From assembly GCF_001748245.1 (NCBI RefSeq), contig NZ_BDFO01000001.1, positions 2,031,345-2,095,344 of the forward strand: a stretch of 64,000 bases of DNA, written 5' to 3'. Source of the stretch: Oligoflexus tunisiensis (lineage in GTDB: Bacteria > Bdellovibrionota_B > Oligoflexia > Oligoflexales > Oligoflexaceae). Position numbers and translations under genes: made by a program. The notes beneath the pieces were generated by a model. It was not told where the DNA came from, did no database searches, and saw nothing but the letters and a program-made list of their open reading frames with translations. Below are positions 7,895-15,634 of this stretch, in pieces. Position 1 is the first letter of the stretch; each line of letters begins with the position of its first letter.

Positions 7895-7917
7895 CATCCG
7901 AGGACAAATGCTTCTGA
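7807..7917 (+). CDS. Possible 36-residue leader peptide
   Basis: ATG at 7807 follows AAAGGAAAGCGAT, a good Shine-Dalgarno sequence. The frame runs 36 codons to TGA at 7915 (starts MTLINAIKVPIKGC). It crosses the second hairpin arm and the terminator hairpin, so its translation would compete with both. No homology recognised. A longer frame beginning at 7647 overlaps the same region and is an alternative. Confidence 0.35.
   Translation: MTLINAIKVPIKGCLSVVRIPGSVPGIAFSSEDKCF
7864..7894 (+). terminator. Intrinsic terminator inside the leader
   Basis: Perfect 9-bp GC-rich stem (7864-7872 with 7878-7886), 5-nt loop, T-run at 7890-7894. It lies upstream of the RecE-like gene, so it must be bypassed when the operon is expressed. 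Confidence 0.65.
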
Positions 7918-7962
7918 ATCCTATCATCAGCGCATTGCTCGCCTCGGGTATGAGGATGACCA

Positions 7963-8856
7963 TTGCGATCCGACCAAGAATTTCAAGCCGAGCCCGGGGT
8001 CTATCCGAACCTTCCCATCAAAAAATATCATCTGTCGGATGGTCTATCGAAGACCGGAGCCTGCAGGCTGAGCCGTTCGGCCCGGACTTTTCGGGATTTT
8101 ATCGATAATCCCCGCGTGTCCAAACCAACAAAATCCCTTCAGACTGGCAGCATCTTTCATATTGCCATGGAAGGTGCGTTTGATGACGAGTGCCGTGTTG
8201 GTCCAGCGGTGAAGGACAAGCGGCAGAAAGAGTGGAAGGAATTTGTCAAAGCTCATCCCGGAAAAATCTGCATGGCCCTGGAAGAAGCAGCAGAGATTCA
8301 GTCCATGCGGCAGGCACTCCTTGAGTATGGGCCTGCGCGTGACCTTCTCTCGGAGCCGGGTCGCTTTGAGGTATCCTACTATTGGATTGATCAGGCCACA
8401 GGGATTCTTTGCAAATGCCGACCTGACTGGATTTCCTCCAATCAACTTACCATAATCGATTTCAAAACTGCTGCGGACGCTACCGAAGACGAGTTTCGGA
8501 GATCAGCGAGGCGCTATCACTATTACGTCTCGGCCGCGATGACTATTGACGGAGTTCACGCCGTAACCGGGATCAAGCCTGAGCGCTATATTTTCCTCGC
8601 CATTGAGCCTCAATCACCCTACCTCACAGCCGCCTATGAGGCGACGGAGGATGACATCGAGCTTGGACGCGAGTTCATCCGCCGAAGCCTCTCCACCCTC
8701 AAACGCTGCCAGGAGAATGGCACATGGCCAGGACTGCCCGAGGAGATTCGAGCTCTCGATGTCCAGCGTTATGCGCGGCGGCACGCAGAGGAAGAAAACA
8801 GCTCAGATGCTCAGGATGAAATTTCAAATGAATCAGCCGGCGAATGGTGGGAATAA
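7963..8856 (+). CDS. RecE-like exonuclease (PD-(D/E)XK, exodeoxyribonuclease VIII type)
   Basis: 297 residues. The start is a TTG with GAGGA 6 nt upstream; an in-frame stop at 7957 excludes any earlier start. The N-terminus has the family signature PGVYPNLPIKKYH followed by LSKTGACRL, then TGSIFHIAMEG (the conserved G-x-x-x-H). The catalytic core is seen in KCRPDWIS (acidic residue) and IIDFKTA (D-x-K), with RYHYYVSAA after it. It would resect double-stranded ends for phage recombination together with the ATPase and SSB downstream, with which it forms a tight operon. Confidence 0.85.
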   Translation: MRSDQEFQAEPGVYPNLPIKKYHLSDGLSKTGACRLSRSARTFRDFIDNPRVSKPTKSLQTGSIFHIAMEGAFDDECRVGPAVKDKRQKEWKEFVKAHPGKICMALEEAAEIQSMRQALLEYGPARDLLSEPGRFEVSYYWIDQATGILCKCRPDWISSNQLTIIDFKTAADATEDEFRRSARRYHYYVSAAMTIDGVHAVTGIKPERYIFLAIEPQSPYLTAAYEATEDDIELGREFIRRSLSTLKRCQENGTWPGLPEEIRALDVQRYARRHAEEENSSDAQDEISNESAGEWWE

Positions 8857-8859
8857 TCG

Positions 8860-9789
8860 ATGAAACTTCGCAAAGCGGAACGAAAAAAAGTCCACGTAAA
8901 AATCGGTATTACTGCCCCCAGTGGCCATGGAAAGACTTTTTCAAGCCTCCGAATCGCCCGAGGCCTCGCCAGCTCCTGGGAAAAGGTCTGTCTGATTGAT
9001 ACCGAAGGGTCGGGTGACAAATATGCTGGTCACAAGGCTCTGGGCCCATTTCAGGTGATCAACCTTTTCGAAAGTGATGACGAGTACCACTTCTCCCCTG
9101 CGCGCTGGATTGAGGCCATGAAGTTGGCCGCTGATGCCGGGATGGAGGTTGTAATCCTCGATTCAGCGAGCCACGAGTGGCAGTGGTGTCTTGAGCAAAA
9201 AGAGCGAATCAATAAGTCGATCCACGATTGGAAGCAGATCACGCCGCACCACAACAAGTTCATCCGGGCCATTCTCCAATGCCCGATGCACACTATCGTC
9301 TGCACAAGGCGCAAGGTCGAATACGCCTTGAATGAATCCGGAGGGCGAAAAACCGTAGAGAAGGTCGGCATGAAGTCCGAGATGCGCGAGGGCTTTGAAT
9401 ATGAGCTGGACGTGAACATCGGACTCAATCGAAACCACATGGCGACCATTGAAAAGGATCGCGCCGGCATCTTCCACGGCCGCCCCGAGTTCGTCCCTTC
9501 CGAGGCAATTGGACGGGAGTTGCTCGCTTGGTCGCGGGCCGAGGAGCTGAAGCCGGAAGCCGAGCGGCAATCTGTATCGAACGATTCACCGGTATCGGTG
9601 GCAGATCCACGTATCAAGGCCTGGATCGAAAAGCGCCTCCAGCAGCTCGAGATCGACGAAGGACTTTGGCCGGCTATTATGAAGACGCTCGATGGTTGTC
9701 CGCGCGGTGAGTTGCGAGCCAGGGTTGATGAGGCCGCTGCCGCTGCTCAAAACGCATTAAACGTCGATTTCGGAGGAGAGGCTGGATGA
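8860..9789 (+). CDS. RecA-like phage ATPase (Sak4-type single-strand annealing/recombination protein)
   Basis: 309 residues. P-loop APSGHGKTFSS at residues ~18-28; Walker B-type VVILDSASHEW at ~103-113; then CTRRKVEYAL and a conserved ExREGFEYELDV segment. This is the AAA_24/Sak4 class of small RecA-like ATPases common in phage recombination modules. Its partner genes here (RecE-like exonuclease before, SSB after) support a role in recombination. The C-terminal ~70 residues after the core are variable and acidic. Four nucleotides separate it from the exonuclease gene. Confidence 0.8.
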   Translation: MKLRKAERKKVHVKIGITAPSGHGKTFSSLRIARGLASSWEKVCLIDTEGSGDKYAGHKALGPFQVINLFESDDEYHFSPARWIEAMKLAADAGMEVVILDSASHEWQWCLEQKERINKSIHDWKQITPHHNKFIRAILQCPMHTIVCTRRKVEYALNESGGRKTVEKVGMKSEMREGFEYELDVNIGLNRNHMATIEKDRAGIFHGRPEFVPSEAIGRELLAWSRAEELKPEAERQSVSNDSPVSVADPRIKAWIEKRLQQLEIDEGLWPAIMKTLDGCPRGELRARVDEAAAAAQNALNVDFGGEAG

Positions 9790-9887
9790 TTGCGACGCTC
9801 ATTTTTCTATTCCTTATCCCATTCGCCGTTTTTGCGAGTGGATTTGTGATTGGGTATTTCAGCGGGAAGGCGGCACGAAACGCATGA
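9786..9887 (+). CDS. 33-residue single-span membrane peptide in the recombination operon
   Basis: ATG at 9786 overlaps the stop of the ATPase gene (ATGA), and its own TGA overlaps the ATG of the SSB gene (ATGA). Both junctions are translational-coupling overlaps, which strongly argues that this frame is real. The product is almost entirely one hydrophobic helix (LIFLFLIPFAVFASGFVIGY) with a short basic tail (SGKAARNA). No function is known to me. Confidence 0.65.
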   Translation: MIATLIFLFLIPFAVFASGFVIGYFSGKAARNA

Positions 9888-10321
9888 GCAGTGTCAATAA
9901 AGTCATACTGGTCGGAAATCTCGGCAAAGCTCCTGAGCTGAAATACACGCAAAGCGGAACTGCCTTCTGTCGGCTGAGCCTTGCGACCAAGGAGCAGTGG
10001 ACTGACCAAAAGGGACAAAAGCAGGAGAAGGTTGAATGGCACAATGTCACTGTTTGGAAAAAGCTTGCTGAAAATACCGCTAAATATTGCGGAAAGGGCT
10101 CCTCCATTTATGTGGAAGGTCGGCTGGAAACCCGCTCCTGGGAAGAGAACGGACAGAAGCGGTATGCGACAGATGTTGTCGCCGAGACAGTGAAATTTCT
10201 GGGAGGAGGTCGGCAGGGGCGCGAAGAAAGTCCGCCGGCAGAATCCCGTAGCCGGGCACGGCGACCTCTCAACGTTCCGGATAAGATGGGCGACGGCGAT
10301 CTTGGAGACATCCCGTATTGA
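9884..10321 (+). CDS. ssb: Single-stranded DNA-binding protein
   Basis: 145 residues with the full OB-fold pattern of bacterial SSB: NKVILVGNLGKAPELKYT, then FCRLSLAT, then EWHNVTVWKKLAE and IYVEGRLETRSWE. A glycine/arginine-rich linker follows and the protein ends DLGDIPY, a version of the acidic DDIPF tip that recruits replication and repair proteins. It is located in the recombination operon between the membrane peptide and the RusA gene, so this is the phage-encoded copy. Confidence 0.93.
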   Translation: MSSVNKVILVGNLGKAPELKYTQSGTAFCRLSLATKEQWTDQKGQKQEKVEWHNVTVWKKLAENTAKYCGKGSSIYVEGRLETRSWEENGQKRYATDVVAETVKFLGGGRQGREESPPAESRSRARRPLNVPDKMGDGDLGDIPY

Positions 10322-10379
10322 AATCGCCCGCCCCGTGCGATTGGTCGGGCGCTGCTTCAGTCAAGAGACAGGATATAGA

Positions 10380-10778
10380 GTGCCATTGAAGTTTATCATA
10401 CCGATTGAACCGCAAGGGAAAAAAGAAGCTCGGCGGACCCGCTTTGGAGTCCACAAGGATCCGGGAACCCGGGCTGCAATGGAAGCGATTGCCGACTCAG
10501 TTCGTCTCCAATACCAGGACGCGCCACTGGACTGTCCCTTGCGGCTTCTTATCACCGCATGGCGGACAAGACCCAAGACGAAAAAGCATGAGGTCTGGGC
10601 GGATACCAAGCCCGACTATGACAATATTGAAAAGCTGATCGGCGATGCCCTCGAAGGCATCCTCTGGGTGAACGATAGTCGGATCGTGGACGGGCAATGC
10701 ATCAAAAAATATGCGCCAGCAGGAGTGCCGGGATGGATTGAGCTTGAAGTTCTGCCGTGTGTTGAGGCGGTCGGATAA
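10380..10778 (+). CDS. rusA: RusA-like Holliday junction resolvase
   Basis: 132 residues. The GTG at 10380 is preferred over an earlier in-frame start at 10302, because AGGATAT precedes it and because the family begins with a short strand like LKFIIPIEP. The catalytic region is clear: KPDYDNIEKLIGDAL followed by WVNDSRIVDG, which supplies the conserved aspartates of RusA. It resolves recombination intermediates before packaging. It closes the recombination operon after SSB. Confidence 0.88.
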   Translation: MPLKFIIPIEPQGKKEARRTRFGVHKDPGTRAAMEAIADSVRLQYQDAPLDCPLRLLITAWRTRPKTKKHEVWADTKPDYDNIEKLIGDALEGILWVNDSRIVDGQCIKKYAPAGVPGWIELEVLPCVEAVG

Positions 10779-10802
10779 CAATATTTCTTTGAGAGATTGA
10801 AT

Positions 10803-11714
10803 ATGAGTGACTTTGCTCTGGAGACCCCTCCAAAGGTCGAGGAAAGAAAGATCCTGGTCAATGGCGAAACCAGACTTGCCCGGATCATCTGGCTAGGGGA
10901 AGAGGAGGGTTTGATCACGACCCAGATCGCCGAATTATTGAATGTTGCTGAAAGTACTGTCCGGAGCCATATTAAGAAGCATGCCGTATGTGCGCGCACA
11001 CTGTCTGCGCACATAAAGCATAGCCTCAAGGATTCAAATGTCATCCCTATCAAGTCTCACGGAGGCCTTTTCGTCTCAAGGGAAGGAATCGAAGTTCTTG
11101 TAAAGGTCATCGACACCGACGAAGCCTGGGAAGTATACCGGCAGCTTTGGAATGATGCCCGGGAGCTTGCGGTCCTGAAGCCAAAATATATTGAACTGCA
11201 AGCCAAACACGAAATCACCATCGCGGAATTGAGTTTGGCCCTAAAGGAAAATGAGAGCCTTGCCGGTGTGAACACAGCCCTGATCCAGGAACTAAGGTCA
11301 AAAGACGAGGAGCTGATCAAAGCTCAGGCGAAACTCCAGGCCTCAATCGACTTCATCGAAAACAAAGGCAAGGGCAGACGCAAGTGCCGGCACAGCGTTG
11401 TGGAATTCGAATTTGCTGGCGTGAACATCTTCGAAGGCCCTCAGTATATAGCCAGGGTGAAAAAGCTGGAGAGGGCAGAGATGAACGAGCGCGAGCAGGA
11501 CGTCTTTGGTCTCCAGAAGGGGATCTCCTCAATTCGGGGAATCGCCGGCTCAATGGAGCAAAGATCTGAGCGGCTGGGGATCAACAATCCTGAGGTCAGG
11601 GAAGCTCTGAAGCAGCTTTCAGCTGCAAGTGATGAAGCCTATCACAGGCTGATCCCGGAAGCCGGGAGGGTGCTCGGACTAAAGGATGGAGAGAGTATCT
11701 CGTACCTGAATTGA
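10803..11714 (+). CDS. HTH protein with coiled-coil, probable phage regulator
   Basis: 303 residues from the ATG at 10803 (GAGAG upstream). Residues ~25-60 form a helix-turn-helix (EEGLITTQIAELLNVAEST). Residues ~95-125 resemble phage antirepressor-type regions (GLFVSREGIEVLVKVIDTDEAWEVYRQL), then comes a long coiled coil (~125-190, AKHEITIAELSLALKENES) and a C-terminal helical segment. This layout resembles phage Rha/antirepressor-like regulators. It lies between the recombination and lysis genes, so control of late or lytic expression is a reasonable guess. Confidence 0.6.
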   Translation: MSDFALETPPKVEERKILVNGETRLARIIWLGEEEGLITTQIAELLNVAESTVRSHIKKHAVCARTLSAHIKHSLKDSNVIPIKSHGGLFVSREGIEVLVKVIDTDEAWEVYRQLWNDARELAVLKPKYIELQAKHEITIAELSLALKENESLAGVNTALIQELRSKDEELIKAQAKLQASIDFIENKGKGRRKCRHSVVEFEFAGVNIFEGPQYIARVKKLERAEMNEREQDVFGLQKGISSIRGIAGSMEQRSERLGINNPEVREALKQLSAASDEAYHRLIPEAGRVLGLKDGESISYLN

Positions 11715-11758
11715 ATCAATAGCCCTGCGGGACAAACTTCAATGCATGAAAGGATGGG

Positions 11759-12019
11759 ATGGAATTTAACGCAGACGCATTGCAATCACTGGCAATAGGA
11801 GCATCAGGAGGTGTGCCGCTGACGCTCTTTCTACTGAACTCAATGAAATCGCTCAGAGACAGCTTCGACGCATTCAAGGGGCAGCTTGAAAACCTATCAG
11901 CTCGTCTCCAGAAGCTTGAGGTTGTCTTTGAGCTGACCTACCAGGGCGAAATCAAAACCCTTCAGGCAAGAATCACAAAACTTGAAAACCAAATGACCGG
12001 GAAAGGTGGAAACCAATGA
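11759..12019 (+). CDS. Small membrane/coiled-coil protein of the lysis region (haemolysin XhlA-like)
   Basis: 86 residues: a hydrophobic segment (SLAIGASGGVPLTLFLLNSM) near the N-terminus, then a coiled coil (FKGQLENLSARLQKLEVVF and later TLQARITKLENQMTG). Size and order resemble XhlA-like lysis accessory proteins, although those usually have the membrane segment at the C-terminus. It overlaps the next gene by 4 bp (ATGA). Confidence 0.6.
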   Translation: MEFNADALQSLAIGASGGVPLTLFLLNSMKSLRDSFDAFKGQLENLSARLQKLEVVFELTYQGEIKTLQARITKLENQMTGKGGNQ

Positions 12020-12318
12020 CAGCATTTGAACAGATCGAGCGCGAGTCCCATGAATACACAAACGTTACGTCGGATGAACTTTATGAAATGAGCATTGATG
12101 ACCTTCAGACGCGTATGTCCCGTGCGCTTGTCCAGCTCGAGGAGGCCGAGGACAACCGCAAGGCATTCAGCAACGCATTTGGCAGCCTTATCAAAAAGAT
12201 CAAGGCCGACATCCGCACGATGAACCGGGAGATCCGGGATCGTCCTGGCCGAGATGCAGAGCAAACAATGACCGTGGAAAATATCCAGGCAAGGCTTGCC
12301 AGTGGTTTGGCAGGCTGA
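12016..12318 (+). CDS. Hypothetical helical protein in the lysis cassette
   Basis: 100 residues, highly charged and predicted helical (LQTRMSRALVQLEEAEDNRKAF), without membrane segment or signal peptide. It is coupled to the preceding gene by ATGA. No family recognised. Confidence 0.6.
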   Translation: MTAFEQIERESHEYTNVTSDELYEMSIDDLQTRMSRALVQLEEAEDNRKAFSNAFGSLIKKIKADIRTMNREIRDRPGRDAEQTMTVENIQARLASGLAG

Positions 12319-12352
12319 ATCTGGTCAGTCTCTCGAAAGATGGGAAACAATT

Positions 12353-12640
12353 ATGTCTGAGAAAAAAGGAACACAGGAAACGATCGAGGTTCTTCAGCTC
12401 GTGCTCACCCTGGTCGAGCTGCTGGCGGCCGAAATCAAGGGCGATGGGCTTCAGTGGACGGATGCCGTCAAAGTGGTGATGTCGCCGGAATTCCAGGAGA
12501 AGCTTGCCAGGGCCCTGGCTGGCTTCACCGCGATCCCAGGCGAAGTGGAGGACCTGTCCGGAATTGAGATGATTGACCTCGCAGAATTTGCACTTCGCGC
12601 GACGAAGTCAGTTCTCTTGAACATCGGGCGGGCCGCCTGA
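12353..12640 (+). CDS. Hypothetical protein immediately before the endolysin
   Basis: 95 residues from ATG 12353; an earlier in-frame start at 12296 would overlap the previous gene and has no ribosome binding site. The sequence is helical with a moderately hydrophobic stretch (IEVLQLVLTLVELLAAEI) but not a clear transmembrane helix. Its last base overlaps the endolysin start, so the two are coupled. It could be a lysis regulator or structural accessory protein. Confidence 0.6.
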   Translation: MSEKKGTQETIEVLQLVLTLVELLAAEIKGDGLQWTDAVKVVMSPEFQEKLARALAGFTAIPGEVEDLSGIEMIDLAEFALRATKSVLLNIGRAA

Positions 12641-13137
12641 TGGATTTCCAGAACGCGGTCCGCTTCGTTCTGGAGATGGAGGGTGGGGGGCAGATCGTCT
12701 CCCACCCCAATGATCCGGGCGGCTTGACCAAGTATGGAATCTCCCTGGGTGCTCATCCGGAGCTGGGGCCCGTTGGAATCCGAAATCTCACCGAGGAGCA
12801 GGCCATCGGGATCTACCGGTCCAAATACTGGATCCCGCTGAAGCTCAGCCGGTTCTCTCCGCGGCTGGCGCTGCCGCTCTTTGATGCCGCCGTAAACCAT
12901 GGTCCAAGGAAGGCAGGGGAACTTTTGCAGATGGCTCTGAACAGACTTGGGGCGGGTCTGGTTGTGGACGGGATCATTGGCGGGAAGACGGTGGCGGTTG
13001 CAAAGTCCTATGCTCCTCGTCGTGTTCTCGTGGCTTTCCTGACTGAGAGGCTCCGATTCTATCAGGGACTTGAGAACTTCAACGTTTTTGGCCTTGGCTG
13101 GCAGAAACGTATAATAGAAATCGCCATTTCAGCCTGA
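12640..13137 (+). CDS. Endolysin, glycoside hydrolase family 108 N-acetylmuramidase
   Basis: 165 residues. The N-terminal FVLEMEGGGQIVSHPNDPGG carries the GH108 catalytic glutamate motif (EGG), followed by GGLTKYGIS, and YRSKYW is also characteristic. The C-terminal half (FDAAVNHGPRKAGELLQMAL, VDGIIGGKT) matches the peptidoglycan-binding half of the family. It cuts the glycan strands of peptidoglycan at the end of the phage cycle. No signal peptide is seen, so a holin is needed; the membrane protein at 13146 or 11759 could serve. Confidence 0.9.
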   Translation: MDFQNAVRFVLEMEGGGQIVSHPNDPGGLTKYGISLGAHPELGPVGIRNLTEEQAIGIYRSKYWIPLKLSRFSPRLALPLFDAAVNHGPRKAGELLQMALNRLGAGLVVDGIIGGKTVAVAKSYAPRRVLVAFLTERLRFYQGLENFNVFGLGWQKRIIEIAISA

Positions 13138-13145
13138 GGGAAGAT

Positions 13146-13334
13146 ATGAACCGTGATTTAAAGACGAAACTTTTTGCCAATGTCCTTTTGAGTTCCGAGA
13201 GCCAGCCTTTGATTTTCAAGGATCGAGGACGGGCTCTGGTTCCGCCTCGCCCTCTGTTGTCCACAGCCCTTGCCGTAGTGGCTGCAATAGGGCTTTTGAT
13301 GCTGATCCTATCCAAAGTTAAACCTCTCTTTTGA
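13146..13334 (+). CDS. Small C-terminally anchored membrane protein, possible holin or spanin component
   Basis: 62 residues, with one transmembrane helix near the C-terminus (LLSTALAVVAAIGLLMLILS) preceded by a basic cytoplasmic half. GAGGGAAG precedes the ATG. Position right after the endolysin and the single membrane span suggest a lysis role, but no family is recognised. Confidence 0.6.
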   Translation: MNRDLKTKLFANVLLSSESQPLIFKDRGRALVPPRPLLSTALAVVAAIGLLMLILSKVKPLF

Positions 13335-13341
13335 GGCTTGT

Positions 13342-13617
13342 ATGCACCCAGGTACCTTGCTTAAATCGGTTCGCGAGGATCGTGGATATTCGCTGCGTAA
13401 ACTTGCTCGAAAGTCTGGATATTCGCCTGGCTACATAGCCGATATAGAGTCCGGAAGGCGGCTGCCACGAGTCTTTGCTCTTGAGTGCATCCTTGTGGCC
13501 CTTGCGGCGCATGAAAAAAGGCAGGAATTCTTTGAGATTTATTATTTATACAAGAGCAATTTGCTATTCGAGAATCTAGCGCTGCTTAATAGAAAAGTGG
13601 GTGAGTGTTCCTTCTGA
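13342..13617 (+). CDS. XRE-family HTH regulator
   Basis: 91 residues. The HTH is clear at residues ~8-50: LLKSVREDRGYSLRKLARKS, GYSPGYIADIESGRRLP, then FALECILVALAA. GAGG lies before the ATG, 8 bp after the end of the membrane-protein gene. The C-terminal 35 residues are aromatic-rich. Its location between lysis genes and the accessory region suggests it controls one of them. Confidence 0.8.
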   Translation: MHPGTLLKSVREDRGYSLRKLARKSGYSPGYIADIESGRRLPRVFALECILVALAAHEKRQEFFEIYYLYKSNLLFENLALLNRKVGECSF

Positions 13618-13697
13618 CTTGGCGGATTTGTGATGCACTCATCGAAGCCATTTGCGATGATGCGAAAAAATGATGACGATCCGATGGGAGTTCTTTA

Positions 13698-14039
13698 ATG
13701 AACACTATAAAGTTCCCCAAATATTACCTTCGAGGTCAAATGGTGCTTTTTGATCCAGATGAAGCAATTGCCGTATTGAAGCATTTGAAAGATGGGCGTG
13801 AGAGGCTTCTTGGGTTTGACGCATTCAAGCTCATTGGGGAAGACTATAAGTACATTCAACCCTACTCGGAACATAGCGTTGATTATACATCCAGTTCCTA
13901 TCATTCAACAAAAGATAACTATGAAGACGCGATAGAACGCATCGAGGCTTTGAAAAATCAAGGTTTTGTGTTTGAAATCGTTCATCAGAAGGTTGATTCT
14001 CGGACAATGGAGACTTTGGTTAAAAGCGTGTTTGGCTGA
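13698..14039 (+). CDS. Hypothetical protein
   Basis: 113 residues, preceded by GGGAG. No signal or membrane segment. It contains DAIERIEALKNQGFVFEIVHQ and many tyrosines (YKYIQPYSEHSVDYTSSSYH). I do not recognise the family. Base composition is lower in GC than the flanking phage genes, which suggests an acquired accessory gene. Confidence 0.55.
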   Translation: MNTIKFPKYYLRGQMVLFDPDEAIAVLKHLKDGRERLLGFDAFKLIGEDYKYIQPYSEHSVDYTSSSYHSTKDNYEDAIERIEALKNQGFVFEIVHQKVDSRTMETLVKSVFG

Positions 14040-14164
14040 AGCAAGTGTTTTCGGCTTAATTGGACGTTCGCTTGTTTTGCGAATATCCGCCTGCTTTTCC
14101 TATCCACTACTTGGAGCTATCCTTCCGAAAGCCTGATGTCGGGCTCTCTAAGAAGGATAATAGC

Positions 14165-14914
14165 ATGAGCAAACGCAAAAACCTGGGCTGGCTGCCCGAT
14201 GAATTTGATGAACGAGATTTCGTATACAAGTCAAAGAAAACTTCGGCGCAATTCCCAAGCGTGGTAGACCATAGAAAGCGCTACTTCAGGGCATGGGACC
14301 AGGGCGATCTTGGATCATGCACAGCCCATGCTGCCAGCGCCGCCTGCATGTTCCTTGATGTCTATGACAGGGACATGCCGGTAGTCGTGCCCTCAAGGAT
14401 TTTTGTCTATTATGCAACCCGGACTCTTGAAGGAACGAAGCACTCAGATTCCGGTGCAACTCTTCGCAATACGATCAAGGCCATTGCCACCTGGGGCTAC
14501 CCGCCTGAGGATAAATGGCCCTACGATATCCGAAAGTTCACGATCCGTCCTCCGGAGGAGGTTATCAGCCTTGCTGCGAAGGAAAGAATCAAATCGTATG
14601 AGCGACTCGGCCGGGATCTCGATCATTTCCGGGAAGTCATAGCCGAAGGCCACCCCATTATTCTCGGCTTTGCGGTCTACCCTTCAATTTATGACCGGAA
14701 CGTGAAGAAGACCGGACATATCCCGGTGCCCAAGGCTGGCGAAAAGCGTGAGGGTGGTCATGCTGTTCTCGTGTGCGGCTATGACGACGCGAAGGAAGCA
14801 CTGATCATCAGAAACAGCTGGGGTGAGGACTGGGGCGAAGAAGGCTATGGTTACCTCCCATACCGCTATATCGAGGAGCCGAAGCTTTCCGGGGATTTCT
14901 GGACGATCCGCTGA
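14165..14914 (+). CDS. C1-family (papain-like) cysteine peptidase
   Basis: 249 residues from ATG 14165 with AAGGATAATAGC before it. The catalytic set is complete: the oxyanion glutamine in WDQGDLGSC with the nucleophilic cysteine (GSCTAH), the histidine in GGHAVLVCGYDD, and the asparagine in IIRNSWGEDWGEEGYG. There is no signal peptide. The N-terminus (LGWLPDEFDERDF) resembles other bacterial/phage C1A proteins. A truncated copy with a nonsense codon at the catalytic asparagine motif lies at 35962-36154. It could act on host or virion proteins; its role in the phage is unknown. Confidence 0.88.
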   Translation: MSKRKNLGWLPDEFDERDFVYKSKKTSAQFPSVVDHRKRYFRAWDQGDLGSCTAHAASAACMFLDVYDRDMPVVVPSRIFVYYATRTLEGTKHSDSGATLRNTIKAIATWGYPPEDKWPYDIRKFTIRPPEEVISLAAKERIKSYERLGRDLDHFREVIAEGHPIILGFAVYPSIYDRNVKKTGHIPVPKAGEKREGGHAVLVCGYDDAKEALIIRNSWGEDWGEEGYGYLPYRYIEEPKLSGDFWTIR

Positions 14915-14925
14915 ATTGAGACCAT

Positions 14926-15507
14926 ATGCTGATCATTGATGTGATTGACGACGATCGTTCTGCCAACTGGTCGGTGGCTGAGATGACCTTGGAGGTCAAG
15001 CGCCTGCAAAAGGCGCTGAACCGGACCGCTGACAAGGCGGCATCCGCAGTGAAAGCCGACCTTTCTCAGCGGTTCACGATGCGGAACCAGTGGACGAGAA
15101 AAGGCATACGAGTGGATCAGGCGTCAGGCGATGACCTTGATGCGCGTGTGTATTCAGTGGATGAATACATGGTCAAGCAGCAGGACGGTGAAACGTGGAA
15201 GCCCAAGGGCTATGTTGCAATCCCCAGGGGGGCAAGAGCATCAGCCCGGGCTCTTATCCCGCGTGGGATGTTCCCCAATGCCCTGCGCGGTCGGAAGGAT
15301 GTGTTCAAGTTTGACTTCTCGCAGAATCCTTCTTGGAAGCCGTATCCCCATGTCGGAATCTTTCAGCGCGTGATGAACGGAAAGCATCTGAGAATTCTAT
15401 ACCTTCTCAAAGGTGAGAAGAAAACAAAGCCAGCGTGGCATTTTGATAGCCAAGTGGAGGAGGCGACTGACGAGTATTTCGAACGATTTTATAAAGGCAT
15501 TGAGTAA
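14926..15507 (+). CDS. Phage-type protein of unknown function (gene X, copy 1)
   Basis: 193 residues. The N-terminus is helical (LEVKRLQKALNRTADKAA), followed by FTMRNQWTRKGIRVDQA. This pattern is reminiscent of phage tail-completion or minor tail proteins that begin with a long helix and an arginine-rich TxRNxW segment. It lies 11 bp after the C1 peptidase gene. A second copy at 36167-36877 is nearly identical over the first ~185 residues but has a different C-terminus. The structural role is an inference. Confidence 0.65.
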   Translation: MLIIDVIDDDRSANWSVAEMTLEVKRLQKALNRTADKAASAVKADLSQRFTMRNQWTRKGIRVDQASGDDLDARVYSVDEYMVKQQDGETWKPKGYVAIPRGARASARALIPRGMFPNALRGRKDVFKFDFSQNPSWKPYPHVGIFQRVMNGKHLRILYLLKGEKKTKPAWHFDSQVEEATDEYFERFYKGIE

Positions 15508-15537
15508 GAGGTTTGAGGAACTGGAGCCACAAACCTC
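15508..15537. repeat. 8-bp inverted repeat directly after gene X
   Basis: GAGGTTTG (15508-15515) and CAAACCTC (15530-15537) are perfect reverse complements starting at the base after the stop codon. No T-run follows, so it may be a weak or Rho-assisted terminator at the border between phage genes and cargo. Confidence 0.45.
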
Positions 15538-15634
15538 AAGAAATGAACTGAAGCAATCTGAGATATCCGATGCTATCACTTTTGATGTCATATGGTAAAT
15601 TCATGGCAAAAGTGACGTGTTTTTCTAGAACAAA

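Noticed and set aside
7647..8108. 153-codon frame overlapping the leader
   Set aside because: It crosses all three hairpins and the exonuclease start, its ribosome binding site is too far upstream, and the product has no family; kept only as an alternative to the leader peptide.
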